This document shows, piece by piece, positions 1-5,116 of a DNA stretch of 5,116 bases. Numbering within the stretch: position 1 is the first letter of the stretch; every line of letters begins with the position of its first letter. Both the position numbers and the translations under genes were made by a program. The notes under the pieces are model-generated. The model was not told where the DNA came from. It saw only the letters and a list, made by a program, of their open reading frames with translations, and ran no database searches. Source of the stretch: an uncultured Burkholderiales bacterium (GTDB lineage Bacteria; Pseudomonadota; Gammaproteobacteria; Burkholderiales; Burkholderiaceae_F); NCBI GenBank assembly GCA_903871435.1, contig CAIQGU010000068.1, forward strand, positions 1 through 5,116, given 5' to 3'.

Positions 1-50
1 ACGAGGTCGCTGGCCTGGAAATGCTTTTCGTGATGCAGATGGGTATCCAC
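1..50 (-). CDS. Possible 5' end of a leftward gene, VIT1/CCC1-like metal transporter suspected (partial)
   Basis: Read leftwards from a GTG at 50-48, the frame stays open to the window edge and gives MDTHLHHEKHFQASDLV. The frame is closed upstream by a TAA at 104-102, and no ATG, GTG or TTG lies between that stop and this GTG, so it is the first usable start. A His-rich head followed by EKHFxASDLV resembles, from memory, the cytoplasmic N-terminus of VIT1/CCC1-family iron/manganese transporters, just before the first membrane helix. Only 17 residues are visible, no membrane segment is included, and no good Shine-Dalgarno precedes the GTG, so both gene and family are tentative. If real, it is divergent from the PLP enzyme gene, and the two would share the control region at about 51-184. 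Confidence 0.38.
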   Translation of the reverse strand, partial: MDTHLHHEKHFQASDL

Positions 51-184
51 GGCAGCAGTCTCGTCGGTGGTTGTTGCACGGCAAAATTTACCGGAAGGAG
101 GTTAGCAGCACGCAAGGCGCGCTACCCTTGCCGCAGCCCTTGGCGAGCGCTCATTTTTCCGCAGTTGGGCCGCCTGCAGGCAAA

Positions 185-1384
185 ATGATCCTCATTGACG
201 ATAGAACGGTCCGAGAAATGCTCAATATCCCACCCGGAGTCACGCCGACCCCTGATACCGACTCCGCGCCCTCGGCGGGCAGCCGTTTTGCTGAATTTCT
301 GCACCGCGAATCCAAGGTGCCCTTGCCCGGCGCGACTTTTGCGCCGGCCATTACGCCAACCTCGGTATATGCCATGCCCGGGGACCCCGCCGGTCCCTAT
401 CAGTACGGACGCTGGTCCAACCCCGGCTGGACGGCGCTGGAAGGGGCCCTGGGGGCCCTGGAAGATGCCGAAGCCATCATCTTTCCATCGGGCATGGCGG
501 CCGTGAGCGCGGTTCTGGCCACCGGACTGCGGCCCGGCGATCGCCTGCTGCTGCAATCGGACGGCTATGGCGGCACGCGCGCCGCTGCCGCAAAGTTCCT
601 TGCCCCCATGGGCGTGCAGGTCGATACCTGCGCCACCGCGCAGCTGGCCGGGCAGCCGCTGGAGACCTATCGCCTGGTGCTGCTGGAGACGCCGGCCAAC
701 CCCTGCCTCGATCTGGTCGATCTGCGCGCAACGGCCAGGCGCGTGCGCGCCGGGGGCGGGCGCCTCGTCATTGACAACACGCTGATGACGCCACTGGGAC
801 AACGGCCGCTGGACCTGGGCGCCGACGCTGTCCTGTACTCCGACACCAAGATCCTGAACGGTCACTCCGACGTGATCTTCGGCCATGTGTGCACGCGCGA
901 CTCCGATCTGCTGGGCCGCATCGAGGAATGGCGGCGCATTGGCGGCGCCATTCCTGGACCCTTTGAAACCTGGATGGTGCAGCGGGGCCTGGAGACGCTG
1001 GAGCTGCGCGTGGCGCGGCTGAACGAAAACGCATTGGCCGTGGCACGGGCGCTGGCCGCGCATGCTGGGCCGCTCTCTGTGGTCTATCCCGGTCTGGAAA
1101 CGCACCCGGACCATGCGCTGGCCCGCGCGCAGATGCACGGCTTCGGCAGCCTGATCTGCCTGACCCTGCGGGACCGGGACGAAGCGGAAGCCTTCATCGA
1201 CGGCTGCCGCTTCCTGCGCGCGCAGACCAGCTTTGGCGGGGTGCATTCCTCGGCCGAGCGGCGGGCCCGCTGGGGCGATCCGGTGGACGCGGGTTTCATA
1301 CGGCTGGCGGTGGGCTGCGAGCCCACCGAGGCCTTGCGCGCGGAGATTATCCGGGCAATGGACGCGGTGGTGGAGCGGCGGTAA
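185..1384 (+). CDS. Cys/Met metabolism PLP-dependent enzyme (cystathionine gamma-lyase / beta-lyase / gamma-synthase-like)
   Basis: This is a fold-type I PLP enzyme of the cystathionine lyase/synthase family, cytosolic and normally tetrameric, acting on sulfur amino acids such as cystathionine. From ATG 185 it is 399 aa, the usual family length. Visible landmarks are Y74 and R76 in YQYGRWSNP (phosphate contacts from the neighbouring subunit), S102-G103-M104 (phosphate loop), Y128 in YGGT (stacks on the PLP ring), D197 in VIDNT (pyridine nitrogen), K222 in SDTK (Schiff-base lysine) followed by NGHSD, SFGG at 349-352, and R373 in RLAVG (substrate carboxylate). The active site therefore looks intact. 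The start is uncertain. ATG 185 has a short AGG four bases upstream; ATG 218 (388 aa) and TTG 71 (437 aa) are alternatives, and codons 71-184 show weaker G/C at third positions. The family is hard to subdivide by eye, so lyase versus synthase is left open. The 3' end overlaps the convergent ttcA frame by 38 nt. Confidence 0.9.
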   Translation: MILIDDRTVREMLNIPPGVTPTPDTDSAPSAGSRFAEFLHRESKVPLPGATFAPAITPTSVYAMPGDPAGPYQYGRWSNPGWTALEGALGALEDAEAIIFPSGMAAVSAVLATGLRPGDRLLLQSDGYGGTRAAAAKFLAPMGVQVDTCATAQLAGQPLETYRLVLLETPANPCLDLVDLRATARRVRAGGGRLVIDNTLMTPLGQRPLDLGADAVLYSDTKILNGHSDVIFGHVCTRDSDLLGRIEEWRRIGGAIPGPFETWMVQRGLETLELRVARLNENALAVARALAAHAGPLSVVYPGLETHPDHALARAQMHGFGSLICLTLRDRDEAEAFIDGCRFLRAQTSFGGVHSSAERRARWGDPVDAGFIRLAVGCEPTEALRAEIIRAMDAVVERR

Positions 1385-2420
1385 AGGCGATGCGGTGTTC
1401 GGAGGGAGCGCGGGGCGCGCCCTCACCCCGGCCCTCTCCCGGAGGGAGAGGGGGATGAGAAGCGCTCGGGGCCCGGCTGTGCGCATCGACGGGGATGTCG
1501 TCGAAAGCGGTATCGCCGTCGGGGTCGGCAACGCCGGTGGCGCTCAGCCCCACGAAATCGAAGATTTCGCGGTCCATCAGGTGCGAGGGCGTCACCTTGG
1601 CAAGCGCATTGAAGCTGTTCTCCGTGCGGCCCGGAAACCGGCGCTCCCATTCGGCCATCATCTGCCGGATCTCCTTGCGCTTGAGGTTCTCCTGTGAGCC
1701 GCACAGGTTGCAGGGAATGATGGGAAAACGCTGCTCCTTCGCGTAACGCGAGATGTCGTCTTCGGGAATGTAGGCCAGCGGGCGTATCACCACGTGGCGG
1801 CCGTCGTCGGACGCCAGCTTGGGCGGCATTGCCTTGACCCGTCCGCCGTAAAAGAGATTCAGGAAGAACGTGGCCAGGATGTCGTCGCGATGGTGCCCCA
1901 GGGCGATCTTGGTGGCGCCCAGCTCACAGGCCACGCGGTATAGCACGCCGCGGCGCAGGCGCGAACACAGCGAACAGGTGGTCTTGCCTTCGGGTATGAG
2001 GCGCTTGACGATGGAATACGTATCCTGCGTCTCGATGTGGAAGGGCACGCCCTGCGCACGCAGGTAGTCGGGCAGCACGTGCTCTGGAAAACCCGGCTGC
2101 TTTTGGTCGAGATTGACTGCGATCAGTTCGAAAGATAGGGGTGCGCGTGCCTGCAGTACGCGCAGCATCTGCAGCATGGTGTAGCTGTCCTTGCCGCCGG
2201 AAAGGCACACCATGACCCGATCGCCATTGGCGATCATGCCGTAATCGGTCACCGCCTCGCCGGTGAGGCGCACCAGGCGCTTTTCGAGTTTGCGGCCTTC
2301 ATAGGCCGAGCGCCGCTCACGGCGCAAGGCATCCTGCGTTCGCACCGGCGAGCGGCCGTCTACCGGTGACGCGTCCTGCGGCGCTGCCGGCGTCGGCGCG
2401 GGCACGGATGCGGCGCTCAC
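1347..2420 (-). CDS. ttcA: tRNA 2-thiocytidine(32) synthetase TtcA, with an abnormal C-terminal extension
   Basis: TtcA activates C32 of certain tRNAs with ATP and replaces the oxygen with sulfur, using an oxygen-sensitive Fe-S cluster in the cytosol. The protein has 357 residues. The PP-loop SGGKDS is at 74-79. A first CxxC lies at C149/C152 (TTCSLC) and a second at C237/C240 (IPCNLC), supplying the expected cluster ligands. GHHRDD at 175-180 is also typical. The start is GTG 2420, which shares GTGA with the folB stop, implying translational coupling. Residues 1-30 are a Pro/Ala-rich leader. The conserved body ends near residue 310 (AFDDIP). The remaining ~45 residues are Pro/Gly/Arg-rich, and residues 323-330 (PPLPPGEG) are simply the translation of the palindromic repeat at 1432-1452. 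The stop (TAA, 1349-1347) lies antisense inside the convergent PLP enzyme gene. The core identification is secure; the tail is probably not native. Confidence 0.96.
   Translation of the reverse strand: MSAASVPAPTPAAPQDASPVDGRSPVRTQDALRRERRSAYEGRKLEKRLVRLTGEAVTDYGMIANGDRVMVCLSGGKDSYTMLQMLRVLQARAPLSFELIAVNLDQKQPGFPEHVLPDYLRAQGVPFHIETQDTYSIVKRLIPEGKTTCSLCSRLRRGVLYRVACELGATKIALGHHRDDILATFFLNLFYGGRVKAMPPKLASDDGRHVVIRPLAYIPEDDISRYAKEQRFPIIPCNLCGSQENLKRKEIRQMMAEWERRFPGRTENSFNALAKVTPSHLMDREIFDFVGLSATGVADPDGDTAFDDIPVDAHSRAPSASHPPLPPGEGRGEGAPRAPSEHRIAFTAAPPPRPLPG
1432..1452. repeat. Interspersed palindromic (REP-like) repeat between convergent genes
   Basis: A perfect 9-bp inverted repeat, CCCTCTCCC / GGGAGAGGG, encloses a 3-nt GGA loop. 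It is preceded by CCTCACCCCGG at 1421-1431. Read rightwards in one frame the unit gives [11 protein letters not shown], a peptide I recognise as a recurrent spurious translation in hypothetical proteins of many Proteobacteria, which marks this as a dispersed genomic repeat. A second short palindrome, GGGCGCGCCC, lies at 1413-1422. Neither strand has a T-run after the hairpin, so it is not a canonical intrinsic terminator. Its place between two convergent 3' ends would still suit a transcript-end or mRNA-protecting role. It lies inside the extended ttcA frame. Confidence 0.75.
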
Positions 2421-2815
2421 GGCTGATCGCGAAACCGCAGCACTTCGACGCCGATGCCCGCAACGGTGTCGTAGATCTCGGTCTTCTCGCTGGACACGCG
2501 CACGGCAAGCACACCGGGCCGGCGCAGCAGTTCGGCGGCAACATCGTCCACCAGGGTTTCCTGCAGGTTGATATGGCCGCGGGCAATGCGCTCCTGCACG
2601 ATCCCACGCACGGTGTCGTAGTCGAATACCTCAGCCAAGTCATCTTTCTGCGGCGTGGTGGAGGCCAGCGCAACGTACACATCCAGATTGAGTACCAGTT
2701 GCTGCGTGCCCTGGCGCTCGGCCGAATAGACGCCGATGTTGGCGTCGACGGCCCAGTCGCGCAGGAACAGCCGGCGGCTTTGCGCGAGGCGCGGGTCGAT
2801 GAGTAGGGTAGACAT
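2417..2815 (-). CDS. folB: Dihydroneopterin aldolase FolB
   Basis: FolB cleaves 7,8-dihydroneopterin to 6-hydroxymethyl-7,8-dihydropterin and glycolaldehyde in folate synthesis, and usually also epimerises to dihydromonapterin. It is a cytosolic homo-octamer. The 132 residues cover the whole family domain plus a slightly long head (family about 120). [13 protein letters not shown] at 27-39 carries E33; Y66 sits in FDYDTV; INLQETL contains E86; K111 lies in [18 protein letters not shown]. The spacing of these four residues closely matches the E22/Y54/E74/K100 set of the E. coli enzyme (numbers from memory), so it should be active. The start is ATG 2815, with no convincing Shine-Dalgarno; it lies only 20 nt after the SDR stop, so re-initiation or coupling is likely. 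Its stop overlaps the ttcA start as GTGA. Confidence 0.94.
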   Translation of the reverse strand: MSTLLIDPRLAQSRRLFLRDWAVDANIGVYSAERQGTQQLVLNLDVYVALASTTPQKDDLAEVFDYDTVRGIVQERIARGHINLQETLVDDVAAELLRRPGVLAVRVSSEKTEIYDTVAGIGVEVLRFRDQP

Positions 2816-2835
2816 GGGATGTGGGGAAATTCCGT

Positions 2836-3609
2836 TCAGGAGGTCAGGAACATGATGTCCCGCGTCGTGGGTAGCAGGTGCTGCCCGCCGTCGACCAGTA
2901 GCGTCGTGCCGGTTACGGCCGGAGCATTGGCAAGATAGACAACCGCCGCGGCGATGTCGTCGGGGGTGCTGCCCCGGCCCAGCGGGTTGGCGCGGTGGGC
3001 GGCGGCAAAGCCCTCATCGGTCTGGCCCTGGGCCGGCAGAGTGATGCCCGGGGCGACGCCAACCACGCGCAACTGCGGCGCCAGTGCGCGGGCCAGCAGG
3101 CCGGTGGCCGACTCGAGCGCCGCCTTGGACAAGGTGTACGAGAGGAAATCCGGATTGGGATTCCACAGTTTCTGGTCCAGCAGGTTGACCACCACGCCCT
3201 GGGTGCCAGCGGGAAGGCGGTCGCGCAAGGCCAAGGCAAGTCGCACCGGTGCAGCCACATTGGTGCGCATGTGCGCGTCGAAGCATGCCAGCGTGAACGT
3301 GGCGGCTGTATCGTGCTCGAACAGAGATGCGTTGTTCACGAGGCAGCGCACCGGCCCCAGGGCCGCCTCGCACTGCGCGAACAACGGGGCGGGGTCCGCA
3401 GCGCCTGCAAGATCGAAAGGCAGGGCGTGCGCACGCCGGCCCAACGCGTGAATTTCCGCAACCGTTGCCAGGGCTGCGTCCTGCGACGAATGGTAGTGAA
3501 CCGCGATATCCCAACCGTCGGCCGCCAGGCCCAGCGCAATGGCACGGCCCAGGCGCTGGGCGCCGCCGGTAACCAGGGCGACTTTGCGTGTGGTGAGGTC
3601 CGAGGTCAT
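2836..3609 (-). CDS. Short-chain dehydrogenase/reductase, pteridine-reductase (PTR1/FolM)-like
   Basis: This is a 257-residue classical-length SDR with a Rossmann fold, expected to use NADPH in the cytosol. The nucleotide-binding loop TGGAQRLG is at 14-21. VHYHSS at 37-42 after the second strand suits NADPH. NNAS is at 92-95, the structural N117 is in RTNVAAP, and the catalytic Y158-x-x-x-K162 is in YTLSKAA. PG at 187-188 and a GTTLLVDGG tail at 234-242 complete the domain. The position usually holding the catalytic Ser is D145 in NLLDQK. An Asp-Tyr-Lys set is the hallmark of trypanosomatid PTR1, and E. coli FolM has a similar Asp. With TGGAxRLG and the adjacent folB, this favours dihydropterin or dihydrofolate reduction. 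It is the first gene of the operon. ATG 3609 is the only sensible start, though its Shine-Dalgarno is weak. Substrate is inferred; SDR membership is secure. Confidence 0.9.
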   Translation of the reverse strand: MTSDLTTRKVALVTGGAQRLGRAIALGLAADGWDIAVHYHSSQDAALATVAEIHALGRRAHALPFDLAGAADPAPLFAQCEAALGPVRCLVNNASLFEHDTAATFTLACFDAHMRTNVAAPVRLALALRDRLPAGTQGVVVNLLDQKLWNPNPDFLSYTLSKAALESATGLLARALAPQLRVVGVAPGITLPAQGQTDEGFAAAHRANPLGRGSTPDDIAAAVVYLANAPAVTGTTLLVDGGQHLLPTTRDIMFLTS

Positions 3610-3666
3610 GGAATACCGTTGATCTGCGGGGATAGGGCCGAAGGTTGCGGAAAAGGGGTCGGATAA

Positions 3667-3691
3667 GCCTGGGCGCTACAAAACGCCCGGC
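3667..3691. other. Hairpin in the divergent promoter region between the SDR operon and the methyltransferase gene
   Basis: GCC-t-GGGCG at 3667-3675 pairs with CGCCCGGC at 3684-3691 around an 8-nt CTACAAAA loop, giving an 8-bp stem with one bulged base. It lies about 58 nt upstream of the SDR start and about 108 nt upstream of the methyltransferase start. The rest of the 3610-3799 gap is very G+C-rich, with a GGGCCGGGCCGGGG run at about 3749-3762. I found no well-spaced -35/-10 pair on either strand. The hairpin could be an operator or an mRNA leader structure, or chance in G+C-rich DNA. Confidence 0.35.
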
Positions 3692-3799
3692 AGGCGGCAG
3701 TGTATCGGGTCGGGCCGGAGGATAGACCCGCGCCGGCTGGGCCGGGCCGGGGTCTTTGGCGCCCGGCAGGGGCGGGGCTGCGGTTAACATCGGCCGACC

Positions 3800-4993
3800 A
3801 TGTCTCAGGATCCCCTCTCCCGAACGACGCCCCGCGCCGGCCCGCCCGCGCCGGGCGCCGGGATGCCGCCCCCCGACGCGGCCGGACAGGCGCGCAGCGA
3901 CGCCCTGCTGGCGCATATCCAAGCCAGGATAGCGGTAGCGGGCGGCTGGATATCCTTTGCCGACTACATGCAGATGGCCTTGTATGAGCCCGGGCTGGGC
4001 TATTACGACGCGCGCGGCAACAAGTTCGGTGCCCAGGGCGATTTCGTCACCGCCCCCGAAATCTCGCCGCTGTTTGCCCAGGCGCTGGCCGCGCCGGTGG
4101 CCCGCGCCTTCGGGACCTTGCCAGCGCAGGTGCTGGAGTTTGGTGCCGGTACGGGGGCGCTGGCGCACGACCTGCTGCATGACCTGGAGCGCCGCGGGTG
4201 CCCGGCGGAGCAGTATTGGATCGTCGAAGTCTCTGCCGACCTGCGGGCACGCCAGCAGGAAAGGCTGGCCGCCTACCCCGTGCGCTGGCTCGATCACCTG
4301 CCCGCGGACTTCGGGGGCGTGGTGATCGCCAACGAGGTGCTCGACGTGCTGCCGGTGCAACTCTTCGTGCGTGGCGCCGCGGATGTTCAGGAGCGCGGCG
4401 TGGCGGCCGACGGCGGCGCGCTGCGTTTTGCAGGGCGGGCCGCAGGGCCCGATCTATGCCATTCGATGTCGGCAATTGAGTCGGCTGCGGGTGCGCTGCC
4501 GCCGGGGTATGGATCGGAACTGTGTCCCCTGGCGGACGCCTGGATAGCCGCAATCGCGGCCTGCCTGCGCCGCGGTCTGGTGCTGCTGCTGGACTATGGA
4601 TTTCCGCGCCACGAGTATTACCACCCGCAGCGCGCGATGGGCACGCTCATGTGCCATTACCGCCAGCACGCCCATGCCGAGCCTTTGTGGCTGCCGGGTC
4701 TGAACGACATCACGGCCCACGTCGACTTCACGGCGGTCGCGCAGTCCGCGCGGGCTGCGGGTCTGGACCTGCTGGGTTACACCTCCCAGGCGCACTTTCT
4801 CATGAACTGCGGAATCCTCGACCGGTTGGTCGCGCGGCACGGCAGCGTGCCCGAGGCCGCCACCACGGGCGCCTTGCAGCGGCTGCTGTCGGAGGCGGAG
4901 ATGGGGGAGTTGGTGAAAGTGATGGCGCTGGGGCGGGGGCTGGACGAGGGCGGATGGGGGTTTGACCGGGGTGACCGGCGGCACCGGCTCTAG
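3800..4993 (+). CDS. SAM-dependent methyltransferase, MidA/NDUFAF7 (DUF185) family
   Basis: This is a class I SAM-dependent methyltransferase. The mitochondrial relative NDUFAF7 methylates an arginine of a complex I subunit during assembly, whereas the bacterial substrate is not established to my knowledge. In the 397 residues, the family signature GDFVTAPEISPLF is at 80-92, SAM motif I VLEFGAGTGAL at 111-121, the acidic strand end IVEVS at 141-145, ANEVLDVLPVQLF at 177-189, LLLDYGFPRHEYYHP at 262-276, and GTLMCHYRQHAH then HVDFTAVA at 281-314. Length and motif order are complete. Residues 1-30 are a Pro/Ala/Gly-rich, probably disordered head. ATG 3800 has no clear Shine-Dalgarno; ATG 3863 (residue 22) would remove most of that head and is an alternative. 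The C-terminal 20 residues are Gly/Arg-rich and unremarkable. It is divergent from the SDR-folB-ttcA operon, and nothing here reveals its partner. Confidence 0.92.
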   Translation: MSQDPLSRTTPRAGPPAPGAGMPPPDAAGQARSDALLAHIQARIAVAGGWISFADYMQMALYEPGLGYYDARGNKFGAQGDFVTAPEISPLFAQALAAPVARAFGTLPAQVLEFGAGTGALAHDLLHDLERRGCPAEQYWIVEVSADLRARQQERLAAYPVRWLDHLPADFGGVVIANEVLDVLPVQLFVRGAADVQERGVAADGGALRFAGRAAGPDLCHSMSAIESAAGALPPGYGSELCPLADAWIAAIAACLRRGLVLLLDYGFPRHEYYHPQRAMGTLMCHYRQHAHAEPLWLPGLNDITAHVDFTAVAQSARAAGLDLLGYTSQAHFLMNCGILDRLVARHGSVPEAATTGALQRLLSEAEMGELVKVMALGRGLDEGGWGFDRGDRRHRL

Positions 4994-5017
4994 TGACCTG
5001 TAACGTCCGGATCGGGA

Positions 5018-5113
5018 GCGAAGCGTTCGCGCAATGGGCCGAGGGCGCGAAGCGCGCCGAGACGAATATCAGGCGAGTATTCGCGAGGTGCGCGACAAAG
5101 CCATCGGCCCATT
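5018..5113. repeat. Cluster of inverted repeats downstream of the methyltransferase gene, candidate dispersed repeat or terminator-like element
   Basis: Starting 24 nt after the methyltransferase stop, several stems lie close together. GCGAA/TTCGC is at 5018-5022 and 5026-5030. AATGGGCCGA at 5033-5042 pairs perfectly with TCGGCCCATT at 5104-5113. Inside that pair, GGCGCG/CGCGCC (5044-5049/5053-5058, loop AAG) and CGAATA/TATTCG (5063-5068/5078-5083) form a possible three-way junction. TCGCG/CGCGA (5081-5085/5091-5095) is an alternative pairing. There is no T-run. Several reading frames are open across it, but none stands out as a gene. It may be an interspersed repeat, a structured 3' end, or the edge of a larger element beyond the window. 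Confidence 0.5.
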
Positions 5114-5116
5114 TCG

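Noticed and set aside
195..228. TTGACG at 195-200 as a -35 box with AATAT-rich -10 near 223-228
   Set aside because: The spacing (about 22 nt) is too long, and the next start codon downstream would cut into the conserved PLP enzyme domain.
1432..1452. Intrinsic bidirectional terminator
   Set aside because: The stem is strong, but no T-tract follows on either strand, so I call it a repeat with at most a possible terminator-like role.
122..1531. Long leftward open frame (469 codons) antisense to the PLP enzyme gene
   Set aside because: The opposite strand encodes a complete enzyme with all catalytic residues; the antisense translation shows no family motif and is typical shadow coding in high-G+C DNA.
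1233..1697. Rightward open frame containing [11 protein letters not shown]
   Set aside because: It joins the 3' end of the PLP gene, the dispersed repeat and antisense ttcA; the peptide is a known-looking artefact of repeat translation.
3014..4360. Long leftward open frame (448 codons) spanning the SDR, the divergent gap and the methyltransferase start
   Set aside because: It crosses two well-supported genes and a promoter region, and its translation is Arg/Pro/Gly-rich without recognisable motifs.
1..5116. CRISPR arrays, tRNA/rRNA genes, insertion sequences, defence or toxin-antitoxin genes
   Set aside because: Looked for; no spaced direct repeats, tRNA cloverleaf with conserved arms, transposase or defence motifs were seen in the window.

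Overview
The window is G+C-rich (roughly two thirds by eye) with compact genes and strong G/C preference at third codon positions. Protein style and gene order suggest a betaproteobacterium, most likely Burkholderiales, Alcaligenaceae (Bordetella/Achromobacter-like). That placement is inferred from recall, not from a search.

Layout. (1) Positions 1-50 may hold the 5' end of a leftward gene cut by the window edge, possibly a VIT1/CCC1-type metal transporter. (2) 185-1384 (+) encodes a Cys/Met-metabolism PLP enzyme (cystathionine lyase/synthase-like) with a complete set of cofactor residues. (3) It converges on a leftward three-gene unit, read from 3609 down to 1347: a pteridine-reductase-like SDR, folB (dihydroneopterin aldolase) and ttcA (tRNA C32 2-thiolation). 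The SDR and folB are 20 nt apart, and folB and ttcA overlap by 4 nt, so they look like one operon. (4) A 190-bp divergent gap carrying a hairpin separates this unit from 3800-4993 (+), a MidA/NDUFAF7-family SAM-dependent methyltransferase. (5) The last ~120 bases contain several inverted repeats, the outermost a perfect 10-bp pair enclosing two smaller hairpins. No gene can be assigned there with confidence.

How the genes fit together. FolB and the SDR both point to pterin/folate chemistry, and TtcA is probably a passenger in the same transcript. The PLP enzyme and the methyltransferase have separate promoters and no evident link to the operon.

This is mainly an ordinary chromosomal housekeeping region, and I see no new multi-gene system. 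The points worth a second look are: the ttcA reading frame runs through an interspersed palindromic repeat and ends antisense inside the neighbouring gene; the structured 3' tail; a near-perfect Shine-Dalgarno sequence with no usable start codon upstream of the PLP gene; and the SDR as a possible second pterin reductase beside folB.
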